From Alteromonas macleodii (lineage in GTDB: Bacteria > Pseudomonadota > Gammaproteobacteria > Enterobacterales > Alteromonadaceae): a stretch of 64,000 nucleotides of DNA. Positions 1 to 8,348 of this stretch are shown piece by piece. The stretch is from positions 3,021,497-3,085,496 of the forward strand of contig NZ_LR812090.1 of the NCBI RefSeq assembly GCF_903772925.1. The letters run 5' to 3'. How positions within the stretch are numbered: position 1 is the first letter of the stretch; each line of letters opens with the position of its first letter. Under the pieces are notes generated by a model. That model ran no database searches and was not told the DNA's origin. It worked only from the letters and a program-made list of their open reading frames with translations. Made by a program: the position numbers and the translations under genes.

Positions 1-62
1 GTCGTTGTGACACTCTTAACGAGTGCCCACACAGATTGTCTTGTCTAAATTGTTAAAGAACA
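1..62 (-). promoter_or_regulatory. rRNA operon leader with boxA; 16S rRNA gene lies off the left edge
   Basis: On the minus strand positions 62-51 read TGTTCTTTAACA, a near-exact copy of the rrn antitermination boxA (TGCTCTTTAACA). It is followed by the conserved leader stretch ACAATCTGTGTGGGCACTCG, which I recognise from gammaproteobacterial 16S leaders. No mature rRNA bases are visible; the 16S gene should start beyond position 1. Two strong promoters lie directly upstream, so this is the operon leader and not the boxA copy of the 16S-23S spacer. Confidence 0.82.
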
Positions 63-116
63 TTTCACTTGAAGCCGTTGCTTCTTAGTGACTCACCCTG
101 CTCGAGCGAGGTGCGC

Positions 117-144
117 ATTATACGCTGGAAGTTTTCGTTGTCAA
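117..144 (-). promoter_or_regulatory. rrn P2 promoter (sigma-70)
   Basis: Minus strand: -35 TTGACA (144-139), 16-base spacer, perfect -10 TATAAT (122-117), then a GC-rich discriminator (GCGCACC) typical of stringently controlled stable-RNA promoters. It lies about 55 bases upstream of boxA. Confidence 0.85.
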
Positions 145-268
145 CACTTTTTGAAAATTTATTTTCTGAAGCGTTTCTTCTAAACTCCCGTCTTTACTGG
201 CCTATGCAGGTAGTAGAGACTTACTTCAGGAGGGTTGCTGTTTTGCTTTTCCCCCGAAGCGGATGCGC

Positions 269-296
269 ATTTTAGGGAAATGAGCGCTCACGTCAA
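269..296 (-). promoter_or_regulatory. rrn P1 promoter (sigma-70)
   Basis: Minus strand: -35 TTGACG (296-291), 16-base spacer, -10 TAAAAT (274-269), discriminator GCGCATCC. It has the same layout and discriminator style as the second promoter about 150 bases downstream, giving the usual tandem P1-P2 arrangement of an rRNA operon. Confidence 0.78.
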
Positions 297-316
297 CACT
301 TATTTTAAATAAATAC

Positions 317-343
317 AAAAAAAGCGACCATTCGGTCGCTTTT
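317..343 (-). terminator. Rho-independent terminator of pssA
   Basis: Nine-base perfect stem (aaagcgacc at 321-329 with ggtcgcttt at 334-342) around a four-base loop. On the minus strand it is followed by seven T. It lies between the pssA stop and the rrn P1 promoter, so it insulates the rRNA operon from pssA readthrough. Confidence 0.85.
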
Positions 344-444
344 CACTCTATTCGTTTATTATGCAGGCAGAATTATGGAAAAGAGCTCTGTTTAATAACA
401 CTAAAAGAGGTTTCCTTCTTTTCATAAAGACTAGAACTGCCTAC

Positions 445-1248
445 TTACTGCTTAGAAACGTCTTCACTTTCGCTTTGGTTCTTTTTATCAGCATTGAAGT
501 CCGCGTCTTCTTCGTGATCGCCTACCACGTCATCTAAAGTCACTTTCTCTACCGTGCGGAAAGTATTGATAGGCCCTGCCAGTGCATACAAAGCAAATAC
601 TAAAAATAGTACAAGCGCTGGCTCTGTTGCAACAACAACGAATATTAAAAGCACTAATAGAAGGCCAACGAATGGAACCTTGCCATGCCAGTTAACTTCT
701 TTGAAAGAATTATACTTAAAGTTACTCACCATAAGTAAGCCAGCTAAACCAGTTACTGCGGCCACAATTAATCCGTAATCAGTCCCTACTGCATCATACT
801 CGACACCAACCCAAACAAGACCGGATACAACTGCCGCTGCCGCTGGACTAGCAAGACCTTGGAAGAAACGCTTATCAGCGATGCCAACCTGTGTATTGAA
901 GCGAGCTAGACGCAATGCTGCACCGGCTACATATACAAATGCAGCTAACCAACCTAACTTGCCTAGTTCTGTTAATCCCCAATTATAAGCGACAAGCGCA
1001 GGTGCCATACCAAAAGAGACCATATCGGCCATAGAGTCATACTCTGCGCCGAAATCACTTTGCGTATTTGTCATTCGAGCTACGCGTCCGTCCAGTCCAT
1101 CAAAAATCATCGCGACAAATATAGCAACCGCTGCAGCTTCAAAGCGGCCGTTCATTGATGATACAACAGCAAAGAAACCAGAAAACAAACCTGCTGTTGT
1201 TAATAAGTTGGGAAGTAAGTATATCCCTTTACGTTTTTGTTCAGACAT
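445..1248 (-). CDS. pssA: CDP-diacylglycerol--serine O-phosphatidyltransferase
   Basis: This integral inner-membrane enzyme makes phosphatidylserine from CDP-diacylglycerol and serine, the first committed step to phosphatidylethanolamine. The protein (267 residues) carries the complete CDP-alcohol phosphotransferase motif D53-G-x2-A57-R58-x8-G67-x3-D71-x3-D75, with hydrophobic segments before and after it. It belongs to the CDP-alcohol phosphotransferase type (as in Bacillus), not the phospholipase-D-like type of E. coli PssA. The ATG has AGGA four bases upstream. The acidic, Lys/Asp-rich C-terminus (about 240-267) is probably a cytoplasmic tail. It is transcribed alone toward the rRNA operon, with its own terminator. 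Confidence 0.9.
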   Translation of the reverse strand: MSEQKRKGIYLLPNLLTTAGLFSGFFAVVSSMNGRFEAAAVAIFVAMIFDGLDGRVARMTNTQSDFGAEYDSMADMVSFGMAPALVAYNWGLTELGKLGWLAAFVYVAGAALRLARFNTQVGIADKRFFQGLASPAAAAVVSGLVWVGVEYDAVGTDYGLIVAAVTGLAGLLMVSNFKYNSFKEVNWHGKVPFVGLLLVLLIFVVVATEPALVLFLVFALYALAGPINTFRTVEKVTLDDVVGDHEEDADFNADKKNQSESEDVSKQ

Positions 1249-1635
1249 ATGTCCTCGTACTTCTACATGTAATTGAGTTAATTATTTCATAGATATGCAA
1301 GAAGGCATAGCAAAGTAAAGATACAGCCAGCTTCCATACATAAATTTCTGCGATGACATATTCAAAAAGCTTTGCAATACATTTAGATGAGTCCACTTTA
1401 TCAAATAAGGACAACGCACAAAGGCTAATAATTTAGAACCTGCTACCTTACTTACCTCGCCAATCAGTAATAACTAGGTATACGGTCACATACCTTAAAC
1501 AGGTCACCGTTTATATATCATACAACTCCATGTTGAAACTAAGTACTTTCCAAAAAAGTGTGTGTATATAAATAGTACAACGCTTGAAAGGATTGTACTT
1601 GAAGCGCTATGCGCTTTTTAAATAGGAAAGTAATG
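1249..1635. other. Divergent intergenic region, pssA / PEP-CTERM gene
   Basis: AT-rich spacer between two divergent genes, which must contain both promoters. I see no convincing consensus -35/-10 pair, no GG-N10-GC sigma-54 core on the plus strand and no hairpin. A TATA-like stretch near 1565-1575 is the only suggestive element before the plus-strand gene. Confidence 0.4.
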
Positions 1636-2562
1636 ATGCGATTACTAGACAAAACCCTTTCTTCCAAGACCTTGCTATTGCTTTCGATAGCGTTAGTATC
1701 GACGCTGAGCGCCAATTCTGCATTTGCAACCTATTATAAAAAGCACGATTACTCTTACTGCGGCTCATCGGGTAGCAGCAACACCCAAAGTAAACAGTGT
1801 AACTCGCCGCTTGGTGAGTATACCTATGATCTAGTCGACGATGGTGTTTACAATAGTGTTAACCCTGATAACTCTCCTGTGGAGATTGATGGCGTAAACA
1901 TTTCTTTGTCCGCATTTTCAGATACTAATAATGTAACTGGCGAAACAGTGGTTGCCGCTAGCCTACAAAAAATCTCAAATACTTGGGCTTATGGAGTTAC
2001 CAATAATGACGAAGCTTACTACAACGGTAGTTCTGACCATGCTATCGACAACCTAAACTATTATTATGAAGGTAGTAAGGCTTCATATAAAAGCGGAGTG
2101 ACCAATGTTGAGCGTGATTATGACTTTGTACTGCTTTCATTTGACTCTGCAGTGACGCTAACTGGCGCGAGCTTTTCATGGTTATATAGCAGTAATGATA
2201 GTCAAGTTTCAGTAGCTGCCTTAAATGACACCTCTGCTTTGACCTCTGGTGTAAATACATGGAGTGATATTGTTGCAGACGCGCTTACTTCTGCATCTTA
2301 TGATATCGAGAACTGCGACTACCTAGAACACCGTGCAGATTTCGCATTCACTGAATCTGCGCAATATTGGCTCGTAGGGGCATACAACACAGTATTTGGC
2401 AATATTGGTGGGTACATTGGCAACGATGCTTTCAAACTTGCTAATGTTGGTTTCTCAATTACAGGAACACCGGATACTACAGAAGTGTCTGAGCCTGGTA
2501 CTATCGGCTTGTTAATGGCTTGCTCTCTATTCGTCATGTGGCGCCGTAAAAAAGCCATTTAA
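1636..2562 (+). CDS. PEP-CTERM-anchored exported protein (paralogue 1)
   Basis: A secreted protein expected to be processed and anchored by an exosortase; its molecular function is unknown. It has an N-terminal signal peptide (hydrophobic core then SANSAFA, cleavage expected after about residue 31). A two-Cys loop (YCGSS...KQC) follows shortly after. The C-terminus is a sorting signal: SEPG at about 285-288, a hydrophobic segment, then a basic WRRKK tail. The ATG at 1636 is preferred because AGGAAAG (1624-1630) sits five bases upstream; an in-frame ATG at 1609 would add nine residues and has no good ribosome site. The block around QYWLVGAYNTVF is shared with the next gene, so the two are paralogues. 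They resemble the family some databases call exosortase-dependent surface protein XDP1, from memory only. Confidence 0.8.
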   Translation: MRLLDKTLSSKTLLLLSIALVSTLSANSAFATYYKKHDYSYCGSSGSSNTQSKQCNSPLGEYTYDLVDDGVYNSVNPDNSPVEIDGVNISLSAFSDTNNVTGETVVAASLQKISNTWAYGVTNNDEAYYNGSSDHAIDNLNYYYEGSKASYKSGVTNVERDYDFVLLSFDSAVTLTGASFSWLYSSNDSQVSVAALNDTSALTSGVNTWSDIVADALTSASYDIENCDYLEHRADFAFTESAQYWLVGAYNTVFGNIGGYIGNDAFKLANVGFSITGTPDTTEVSEPGTIGLLMACSLFVMWRRKKAI

Positions 2563-2582
2563 GAAAATTAGACTTTAGATCA

Positions 2583-2614
2583 CTGACAGGTGGTACAACC
2601 TGTCAGTTTTTTTT
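2583..2614 (+). terminator. Rho-independent terminator after PEP-CTERM gene 1
   Basis: Perfect nine-base stem (ctgacaggt 2583-2591, acctgtcag 2598-2606) with a six-base loop, followed by eight T. Confidence 0.92.
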
Positions 2615-2667
2615 ACTCACGACGACAACAACTTAAAATACAATCTTAAAATCAATAGGATACAAAG

Positions 2668-2683
2668 CGGCACACTTAATGCT
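2668..2683 (+). promoter_or_regulatory. Candidate sigma-54 promoter for the second PEP-CTERM gene
   Basis: CGGCACACTTAATGCT contains the invariant GG (2669-2670) and GC (2681-2682) exactly ten bases apart. It matches five of six bases of the -24 TGGCAC box and ATGC for the -12 TTGC box. Transcription would start near 2694, giving a leader of about 38 bases before the ATG at 2732. Exosortase-system genes in other proteobacteria are known to be controlled by the PrsK/PrsR two-component system with sigma-54, which fits. Confidence 0.5.
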
Positions 2684-2731
2684 TACACGTAAAAACATAT
2701 TTTGTTTTTAGCATTACGTGACGGATAATCC

Positions 2732-3574
2732 ATGAAGTATATAAAGAGAGTGGCTCTTTGCGCTATGTCACTTCTTAGCAGCACAGTTTTCGCAAATGAC
2801 AGCACTTTAAATGAAGAAACCTATTCGTTGGGTTCTACTAAATATATAAGCGAATCTCTTAACCCGCTTTCATCGAATTTCATCGAAATAGATGGCCAAA
2901 AAATCTATGTTGGAATCACCGGTTGGGCCGATACTGGCGGTAGTTCAGACTTGGTATTAGAACAAGGCGCTATTAAAGGTTGGGAAAACAGCAAAGGCGT
3001 CTGGGGCTATGGTCTCTATAACAATGACACTCGACATAATTCGCAATACGGAACCTATGACACTCATAGTCTAGATAACTATACAAATGAAGGCTCCCAA
3101 GACTTTGATATGTTTTTAATTTCGTTTAGCGAAGAAGTTACGTTAACGAGTGCTTCATTTAGTTATAAACATGGTGGTGATGGAGAAAGAGAAATAACGG
3201 TAGCAGGACTTAAAAATGCTAACGCCTTTCAGGATGCTGTAAACTCAACTTGGAGCGATGTTTATAGTACTATAGTTGAGAACACACTGGGCCATTTTAG
3301 TTTGGGGAATAAGGTTAATGGTGTATTTGAATCAAGTTTCACAAACACTATTTCTGGAACAGCTCAGTATTGGTTAGTGGGTGCTTACAATACTGTATTC
3401 GACAAAAACAATACATCTCACACTGGAATAGGCTTAAAACTCTCATCTTTAAATATTGGGTTGAAAGACAACACGCAGCAGCCTCCCTCAACAGAAGTCA
3501 GCGAGCCAGGTGCCCTTGCACTGATGAGCTTAGGTTTGGGTCTTGTTCTTTATCGACGTAAGCGTCGCGTTTAA
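2732..3574 (+). CDS. PEP-CTERM-anchored exported protein (paralogue 2)
   Basis: A 280-residue secreted protein paralogous to the gene upstream: both share the WGYG(L/V)xNND-like and QYWLVGAYNTVF blocks and a similar length. Signal peptide at 1-21 (basic start, hydrophobic core, VFA cleavage). Sorting signal at the end: S257-E-P-G260, hydrophobic stretch, then YRRKRR. Function unknown; it is probably exported to the cell surface or matrix through an exosortase that is not in this window. It has its own terminator and a possible sigma-54 promoter, so it seems to be transcribed separately from both neighbours. Confidence 0.8.
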   Translation: MKYIKRVALCAMSLLSSTVFANDSTLNEETYSLGSTKYISESLNPLSSNFIEIDGQKIYVGITGWADTGGSSDLVLEQGAIKGWENSKGVWGYGLYNNDTRHNSQYGTYDTHSLDNYTNEGSQDFDMFLISFSEEVTLTSASFSYKHGGDGEREITVAGLKNANAFQDAVNSTWSDVYSTIVENTLGHFSLGNKVNGVFESSFTNTISGTAQYWLVGAYNTVFDKNNTSHTGIGLKLSSLNIGLKDNTQQPPSTEVSEPGALALMSLGLGLVLYRRKRRV

Positions 3575-3609
3575 TTGTTTAAAAACGCTTAGAAAACACG
3601 TATCTTTAG

Positions 3610-3634
3610 AAGGTGGCTTAGGCCACCTTTTTTT
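3610..3634 (+). terminator. Rho-independent terminator after PEP-CTERM gene 2
   Basis: Eight-base perfect stem (aaggtggc 3610-3617, gccacctt 3622-3629), tetraloop ttag, and a T run to 3634. Confidence 0.9.
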
Positions 3635-3679
3635 ATGCTATTTTTGAGCCAGTGGCTAGGCTAAGTTTCGAAGGTTTAT

Positions 3680-6493
3680 ATGGATTTTTTTAATAATAAA
3701 AAGCGAATTGTACATCGCGCTATTATCTCTGCAGTTGCCTCATCGTTAATCACTTTCAACAGTTTTGCTACTACATCTGAAGATTACGAAAAAGCGCTCA
3801 CCGCGTTTAACCAAAACGAGTATGACGAAGCCTATATCCACCTTAAAAACAGCTTACAGAAAGACCCTGAGAATCTAGCTGCAAAAATTCTTATGGGCGA
3901 AATGTTGCTTATAAACGGCTACTTAACCGCGGCCGAAATGGAGTTTGTAGAAGCACTTGAAATGGGTGCTGACATTAACCTTCTGGCAGAACCGCTTGGC
4001 AACACATGGCTATTTCTAAACAAGTATCAAAAGATTGTGGACTTTTTAGACTCAGACAAGCTGTCAGGTGAAGCAGAGCGTGAATGGTTGATGATTCGTG
4101 CAACCGCGTGTATTAGATTGGAAGACGAGCAGTGCGCCTTACGCGACTACAACAGCATCGTTTCCCTTTCGCCAGACTTCGTACCTGCCATTAATGGTCT
4201 AGCGTCTATTGCCCTTCAAAACGAAGATTTATCTAAAGCAAACTCTCTTATCAATAAAGCCATGTTGTTAGAACCAGAAAACGCAATAACATGGCGATTG
4301 AAGGGCCAGCTTGCTTACCGACAGGGAGATACTGACGCAGCAACCGCGCATTTACAAAAAGCTCTAACGTTTAACCGCGACGATCCTATTGCGCTACGTA
4401 ACCTTGTAGACTTGTACTTAGAAGCAAAAGACTACGATACCGCGAAGCTATTCGTTGATGAAATTATTGAGGACACGCCGAACGATCCGCTAGCCATATT
4501 ACTCAACAGCTGGCTACAAAGTAGAGACAACCAGCAAGCTATTGATAATGCAAAGCTAAAAGAACTTAACGACTTCATGGCGCAGCTTGACCCTGAGCTG
4601 ATAACCTCTCAACCCATGTTGCTGTATATCAGTGGTTTAACGAACTTCTTTAATAACAACATGGAAACAGCCGCAAAGGACTTTAATGCTTACTTGCAGC
4701 AGGAGCCTGATGACCTGCAGGCTGTATTAATGCTAAGCCAAGTCTATATGGCAACACAGCAAGACAAACAAGCGCTTGCACTGCTTGAACGCCATCAAGA
4801 TACGTTAATGGAAGACCCTGACTCAGCACTTCTTCTAGGTGACTTATTTATTCGCCAAAACAAAGCGTTTAAAGCTGAACGCCTACTGCAAAATCTTGAA
4901 TACAAATACCCTAATGAGAACAAGCTTCAGCTTTTCAAGATTAAATTAATGGCTGCCAGAGGTAAGCAGGACGAAGCGCTATCGATTCTTGAAAAGAATT
5001 TGCCGACCTACAAAGATAACGCTGGTTTTCTATTCACTTATTCATTAATGAATTTACAAGCGCAGCAATTCGATAATGCGCTGAAGGGTGCAAATTTACT
5101 CAGTAAGCTTTTTCCTGATGAAGCTGAAGTATATAACCTTAAAGCCGGCATCTTGATTAGACAAGGTCAGTTAGAAGAAGCTAAAACCAATATTGAAAAG
5201 GCGCTGGCACAGAACCCTACCCTCTTTCCAGCAAAATTCAATTTAGCAGCTACAGAGAGTCGTTTAGGGAATGTAGATAAATCTAACCAACTTGTAGAAG
5301 AGCTACTTGCTTTGTCCCCTCAGCATAACGAAACTTTAATGCTAAAGGCGTTTAATTTAACCAAAGCGGGCGCCGTAGAAGACGCGAAGCAAATTTACCT
5401 CGATATATTAACGCTCAATCCTTCGAATATCGGTGCTAGAGAGCGCATTTCATCTTTATACCAGCAACAAGGCGACATCAAGAACGCACTGTATAATTTA
5501 GATTTGCTTATAAAAGATGATTTCGACAATGCTGACTACCTCCTTCGTAAAGCTGCGCTTCAGCTAAGGAATAACCAGCGTGCAGATGCTGAAAAAACGC
5601 TAAGCATTGTTAGAAACTTTATTAACGACGATGCTGGAAAGCTTATCGCTTATGCTGACCAAGCTCGCAATGTAGGAAACAGCGAAAGCGCTCTAGGTGC
5701 CATGGCGCGCGCTTACGAAATAGCTAACACGAGTACTTTTGTAACTTTGCGTTATACCAGCTTATTGTTAGATTTACAGAAAAACGATAACGCACAGTCG
5801 CTATTAGCGACCATTCCAGCAAACCAGCAAGAAAATCCGGTCTATCACTTTCTGAAGGGAAGATTAGCTGCGAATAAGGGTAATGATGAAAGAGCAATTG
5901 ACGCTTTTGAAAAAGCACTAGACGTGGATGCTGCTTTTGCACAGGCATTTATTGCGATCTACAACTACGCATTAAACGAACAATTTGTTGATGTTTTTTT
6001 GAAAACCGCGCGAAAACTTGTTCGTGAAAATGAAAATAACCTGCTGGCGAAAAATCTGCTGGCTCAGTACCTTTTCTTTATACAAGAGTTCGAGGAGTCA
6101 ACAGCACTCTATAAAGAACTTATTGAAGAGCCCAACCTACTTAATCCAGCAGAAGCCTTTAATCGCTTAGCTATCATGCATATTGAAAAATCGCTAATTA
6201 CCGCGAAAAACTATGCGCGACAAGCTTATGAGCTACAGCCTAACTCTTCTAAAATACTAGACACATTTGGACACATTAAAGCGCTACAGGGAGATTATGA
6301 GGGTAGTCTTAAAATGCTTAGAGACGCTTTCGCAAGAGACGCTAATGACCCCAACATTCGCTATCATTTGGGGTACACGCTAGCAAAATTGAATAGAACT
6401 GAGGAAGCGAAGAAAGAGCTAGAGTATGCAGTAAATGTAGAGCGACCTTTCTTCAGGCGTCCGCAGGCTAGAGCATTATTAGAGAGCCTTTAA
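3680..6493 (+). CDS. prsT: PEP-CTERM system TPR-repeat protein PrsT
   Basis: A 937-residue exported protein made almost wholly of tetratricopeptide repeats. Recurring A-x-x-x-F-x-x-A-L and L-x-P-x-N/D helix-turn patterns are visible from about residue 35 to the C-terminus. Length, repeat content and the adjacent PEP-CTERM proteins match PrsT, a marker of exosortase systems thought to help assemble extracellular polysaccharide or sort the anchored proteins. The signal peptide is about 1-31 (TFNSFA then TT). Related proteins are often annotated as lipoproteins, but here no cysteine follows the hydrophobic core, so signal peptidase I processing is expected. GAAGG lies just upstream of the ATG. 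No exosortase or EPS genes are in view. Confidence 0.82.
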   Translation: MDFFNNKKRIVHRAIISAVASSLITFNSFATTSEDYEKALTAFNQNEYDEAYIHLKNSLQKDPENLAAKILMGEMLLINGYLTAAEMEFVEALEMGADINLLAEPLGNTWLFLNKYQKIVDFLDSDKLSGEAEREWLMIRATACIRLEDEQCALRDYNSIVSLSPDFVPAINGLASIALQNEDLSKANSLINKAMLLEPENAITWRLKGQLAYRQGDTDAATAHLQKALTFNRDDPIALRNLVDLYLEAKDYDTAKLFVDEIIEDTPNDPLAILLNSWLQSRDNQQAIDNAKLKELNDFMAQLDPELITSQPMLLYISGLTNFFNNNMETAAKDFNAYLQQEPDDLQAVLMLSQVYMATQQDKQALALLERHQDTLMEDPDSALLLGDLFIRQNKAFKAERLLQNLEYKYPNENKLQLFKIKLMAARGKQDEALSILEKNLPTYKDNAGFLFTYSLMNLQAQQFDNALKGANLLSKLFPDEAEVYNLKAGILIRQGQLEEAKTNIEKALAQNPTLFPAKFNLAATESRLGNVDKSNQLVEELLALSPQHNETLMLKAFNLTKAGAVEDAKQIYLDILTLNPSNIGARERISSLYQQQGDIKNALYNLDLLIKDDFDNADYLLRKAALQLRNNQRADAEKTLSIVRNFINDDAGKLIAYADQARNVGNSESALGAMARAYEIANTSTFVTLRYTSLLLDLQKNDNAQSLLATIPANQQENPVYHFLKGRLAANKGNDERAIDAFEKALDVDAAFAQAFIAIYNYALNEQFVDVFLKTARKLVRENENNLLAKNLLAQYLFFIQEFEESTALYKELIEEPNLLNPAEAFNRLAIMHIEKSLITAKNYARQAYELQPNSSKILDTFGHIKALQGDYEGSLKMLRDAFARDANDPNIRYHLGYTLAKLNRTEEAKKELEYAVNVERPFFRRPQARALLESL

Positions 6494-6501
6494 GGCTCTC
6501 T
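6481..6501. terminator. Hairpin over the prsT stop codon, between convergent genes
   Basis: Eight-base perfect stem agagagcc / ggctctct (6481-6488, 6494-6501). Its five-base loop tttaa (6489-6493) contains the prsT TAA. There is no strong T run on either side, so it is at best a weak bidirectional terminator or an mRNA 3'-end protection element. Confidence 0.4.
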
Positions 6502-6511
6502 TCACATATAG

Positions 6512-8215
6512 CTATAAACAGCACGAACAATTGCGTTTGTGCTTCTCCATCTTACCAATGCCTGGATTAAAGGTATTGGTAGGGTCTAGCTCTCTGTAAA
6601 ACTGCTGTAAAGTACTCTCTGCTTTATACAGATGCCCAACATTATGCTCGGCAGGATATTTAGCACCACGGCTATCTAATAGTGCCAACATGTCTGCTTT
6701 GACTTTGTGAGCGTCGCTTCCCTTCTTTAGTATGTAATCTTGATGAAAAACATGACAGAAGAAATGTCCGTAATAAAGCGGCTTTTCAACATGTTTGGCT
6801 ATGTGCTCAGGCAATTCTTCTACCCAAAACTTGTCATTGCGTCGCAGGGCAATATCTAACGCCAAAATATCCCCTACTTGTTTGTGATGCATCATTTGAT
6901 AACGCACCGCGGCACCTGCCGCTGCGAAGCGAAGTAAAAAGGCTTTAGACGCCTCCTCTTCATTACAGGTAATGTAGTCACCATCTAGCTTCTCTTCAGC
7001 AAACAGTTTGGCTAAAAGAGTCTTTGCCTCTTCAATACCACCATCGCTCATCTTAAGAATAAGGTGGTGTTCGTACTTGTCGCGGTAGGCTCTCAAACTT
7101 GTAGGAATTTGGTCAGGGAAAAACTTACTCACAAACTGCATAATGTTGTCGCTTAGGTAACGAGGCATAAAAGGTAGTTTGTTAAGCACAGCATCCACCC
7201 GCCCTTTAAGTGCAAACATTTTAGGTAGTGAATCTGTACCCAAACGTTCAATACTCAATATCGTGTCTTTGCCATACACATCTGCAATATCAAACATTTC
7301 TCTATGCAGGTATTCACCTACTTCAGGAATATTTTCAAACGTCGACAAAATGTCTCTGCGTATACGGGTAAGTACACCAGCATCGTTTGTACCGATATAA
7401 AACGTTTGTTCTTTTTTTGGTACTTCGAATGTATCTAAGCGAACGGCAAAAACGGCAATTTTACCCGCGCAACCGCTGGCTTCATATAGTCTTGATGGGT
7501 CAGCATTGAAGCGACTAGGCGAACTAGCATTTACATCTCGAACGAGCTCTTCATAGTCACTAGCTGACGCTTTTTCACTCGTTTCTGGGAGTGATTTTGG
7601 AAAGTTGCCTGATGCGAGATTACCGATAATTTCTTCAGGTGATTCACCCAAGTCTATCCCTAAGTGATTCACCAGCTTTAAGTCACCGTTAGCATCTAAT
7701 TGAGCGAATAGCGACAACTCCGTATAAGCGGGGCCTCGTTTAACCAATGCGCCACCAGAATTATTAGCTACACCACCAACGATAGACGCCCCCAAACAGG
7801 ACGATCCAATAACCGAATGTGGCGAGCGGTCAAGGGGCTTTAACATTTTTTCAAGCTTAAACAAGGTTGCCCCAGGAAAACTCAATACCTGCCTACCATC
7901 ATTTATTAGAACGATATCATCCATTGCTAGGGTGTTAATAACTACCACAGGTCTATCGTAATCGTCTCCGCTTGGTGTAGAACCTTCCGTTAACCCGGTT
8001 TTGGCTGCCTGCATAATGATGATGCAGTTATATTCAACGCAAACCTTAAGCACTTCCCAATATTGCATTAGCGTGTTTGGAAACAGCACGGCCAATGCCT
8101 CACCTTCGCCCGAGCGCCACCCTTTTCTGTAATGCTCAGTCTCACGTTTTCCAACGGCAAGGTTGCTTTCCCCTAGTACGCGTTTAAATGCGTTAATAAT
8201 TGGGGCTGTTTCCAT
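6512..8215 (-). CDS. dld: Quinone-dependent D-lactate dehydrogenase
   Basis: A peripheral inner-membrane flavoenzyme that oxidises D-lactate to pyruvate and passes electrons to quinone. The length (567) matches E. coli Dld (571). The FAD-binding PCMH fold is visible with the conserved Gly/Ser-rich segment GSSC at 137-140 and GGVANNSGG at 147-155. The C-terminal half matches the Dld-specific membrane-binding and cap region. The ATG has AGGAG seven bases upstream. Odd point: the last residues are Cys-rich (CSCC), which I do not recall from E. coli Dld. It is convergent with prsT, with only 18 bases between the stops. Confidence 0.9.
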   Translation of the reverse strand: METAPIINAFKRVLGESNLAVGKRETEHYRKGWRSGEGEALAVLFPNTLMQYWEVLKVCVEYNCIIIMQAAKTGLTEGSTPSGDDYDRPVVVINTLAMDDIVLINDGRQVLSFPGATLFKLEKMLKPLDRSPHSVIGSSCLGASIVGGVANNSGGALVKRGPAYTELSLFAQLDANGDLKLVNHLGIDLGESPEEIIGNLASGNFPKSLPETSEKASASDYEELVRDVNASSPSRFNADPSRLYEASGCAGKIAVFAVRLDTFEVPKKEQTFYIGTNDAGVLTRIRRDILSTFENIPEVGEYLHREMFDIADVYGKDTILSIERLGTDSLPKMFALKGRVDAVLNKLPFMPRYLSDNIMQFVSKFFPDQIPTSLRAYRDKYEHHLILKMSDGGIEEAKTLLAKLFAEEKLDGDYITCNEEEASKAFLLRFAAAGAAVRYQMMHHKQVGDILALDIALRRNDKFWVEELPEHIAKHVEKPLYYGHFFCHVFHQDYILKKGSDAHKVKADMLALLDSRGAKYPAEHNVGHLYKAESTLQQFYRELDPTNTFNPGIGKMEKHKRNCSCCL

Positions 8216-8299
8216 GTATGACTCCTAACACTCATGCTGAAATTGCTCTAGCAAGTAAACTAAAGGAAAAGACAGTGCCAAGGCAATAATAAAGCAATA

Positions 8300-8326
8300 A
8301 AAAAGGCACTGTCTCCAGTGCCTTTG
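8300..8326 (-). terminator. Rho-independent terminator of clpB
   Basis: Ten-base perfect stem (aaaggcactg 8303-8312, cagtgccttt 8317-8326) with tetraloop tctc. On the minus strand it is followed by a T-rich run. Confidence 0.88.
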
Positions 8327-8348
8327 AATTAAAGATTTGGCTTGATGA

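Noticed and set aside
69..275. 68-codon open frame on the plus strand at the left edge
   Set aside because: It runs antisense through the tandem rrn promoters and leader and shows no protein character.
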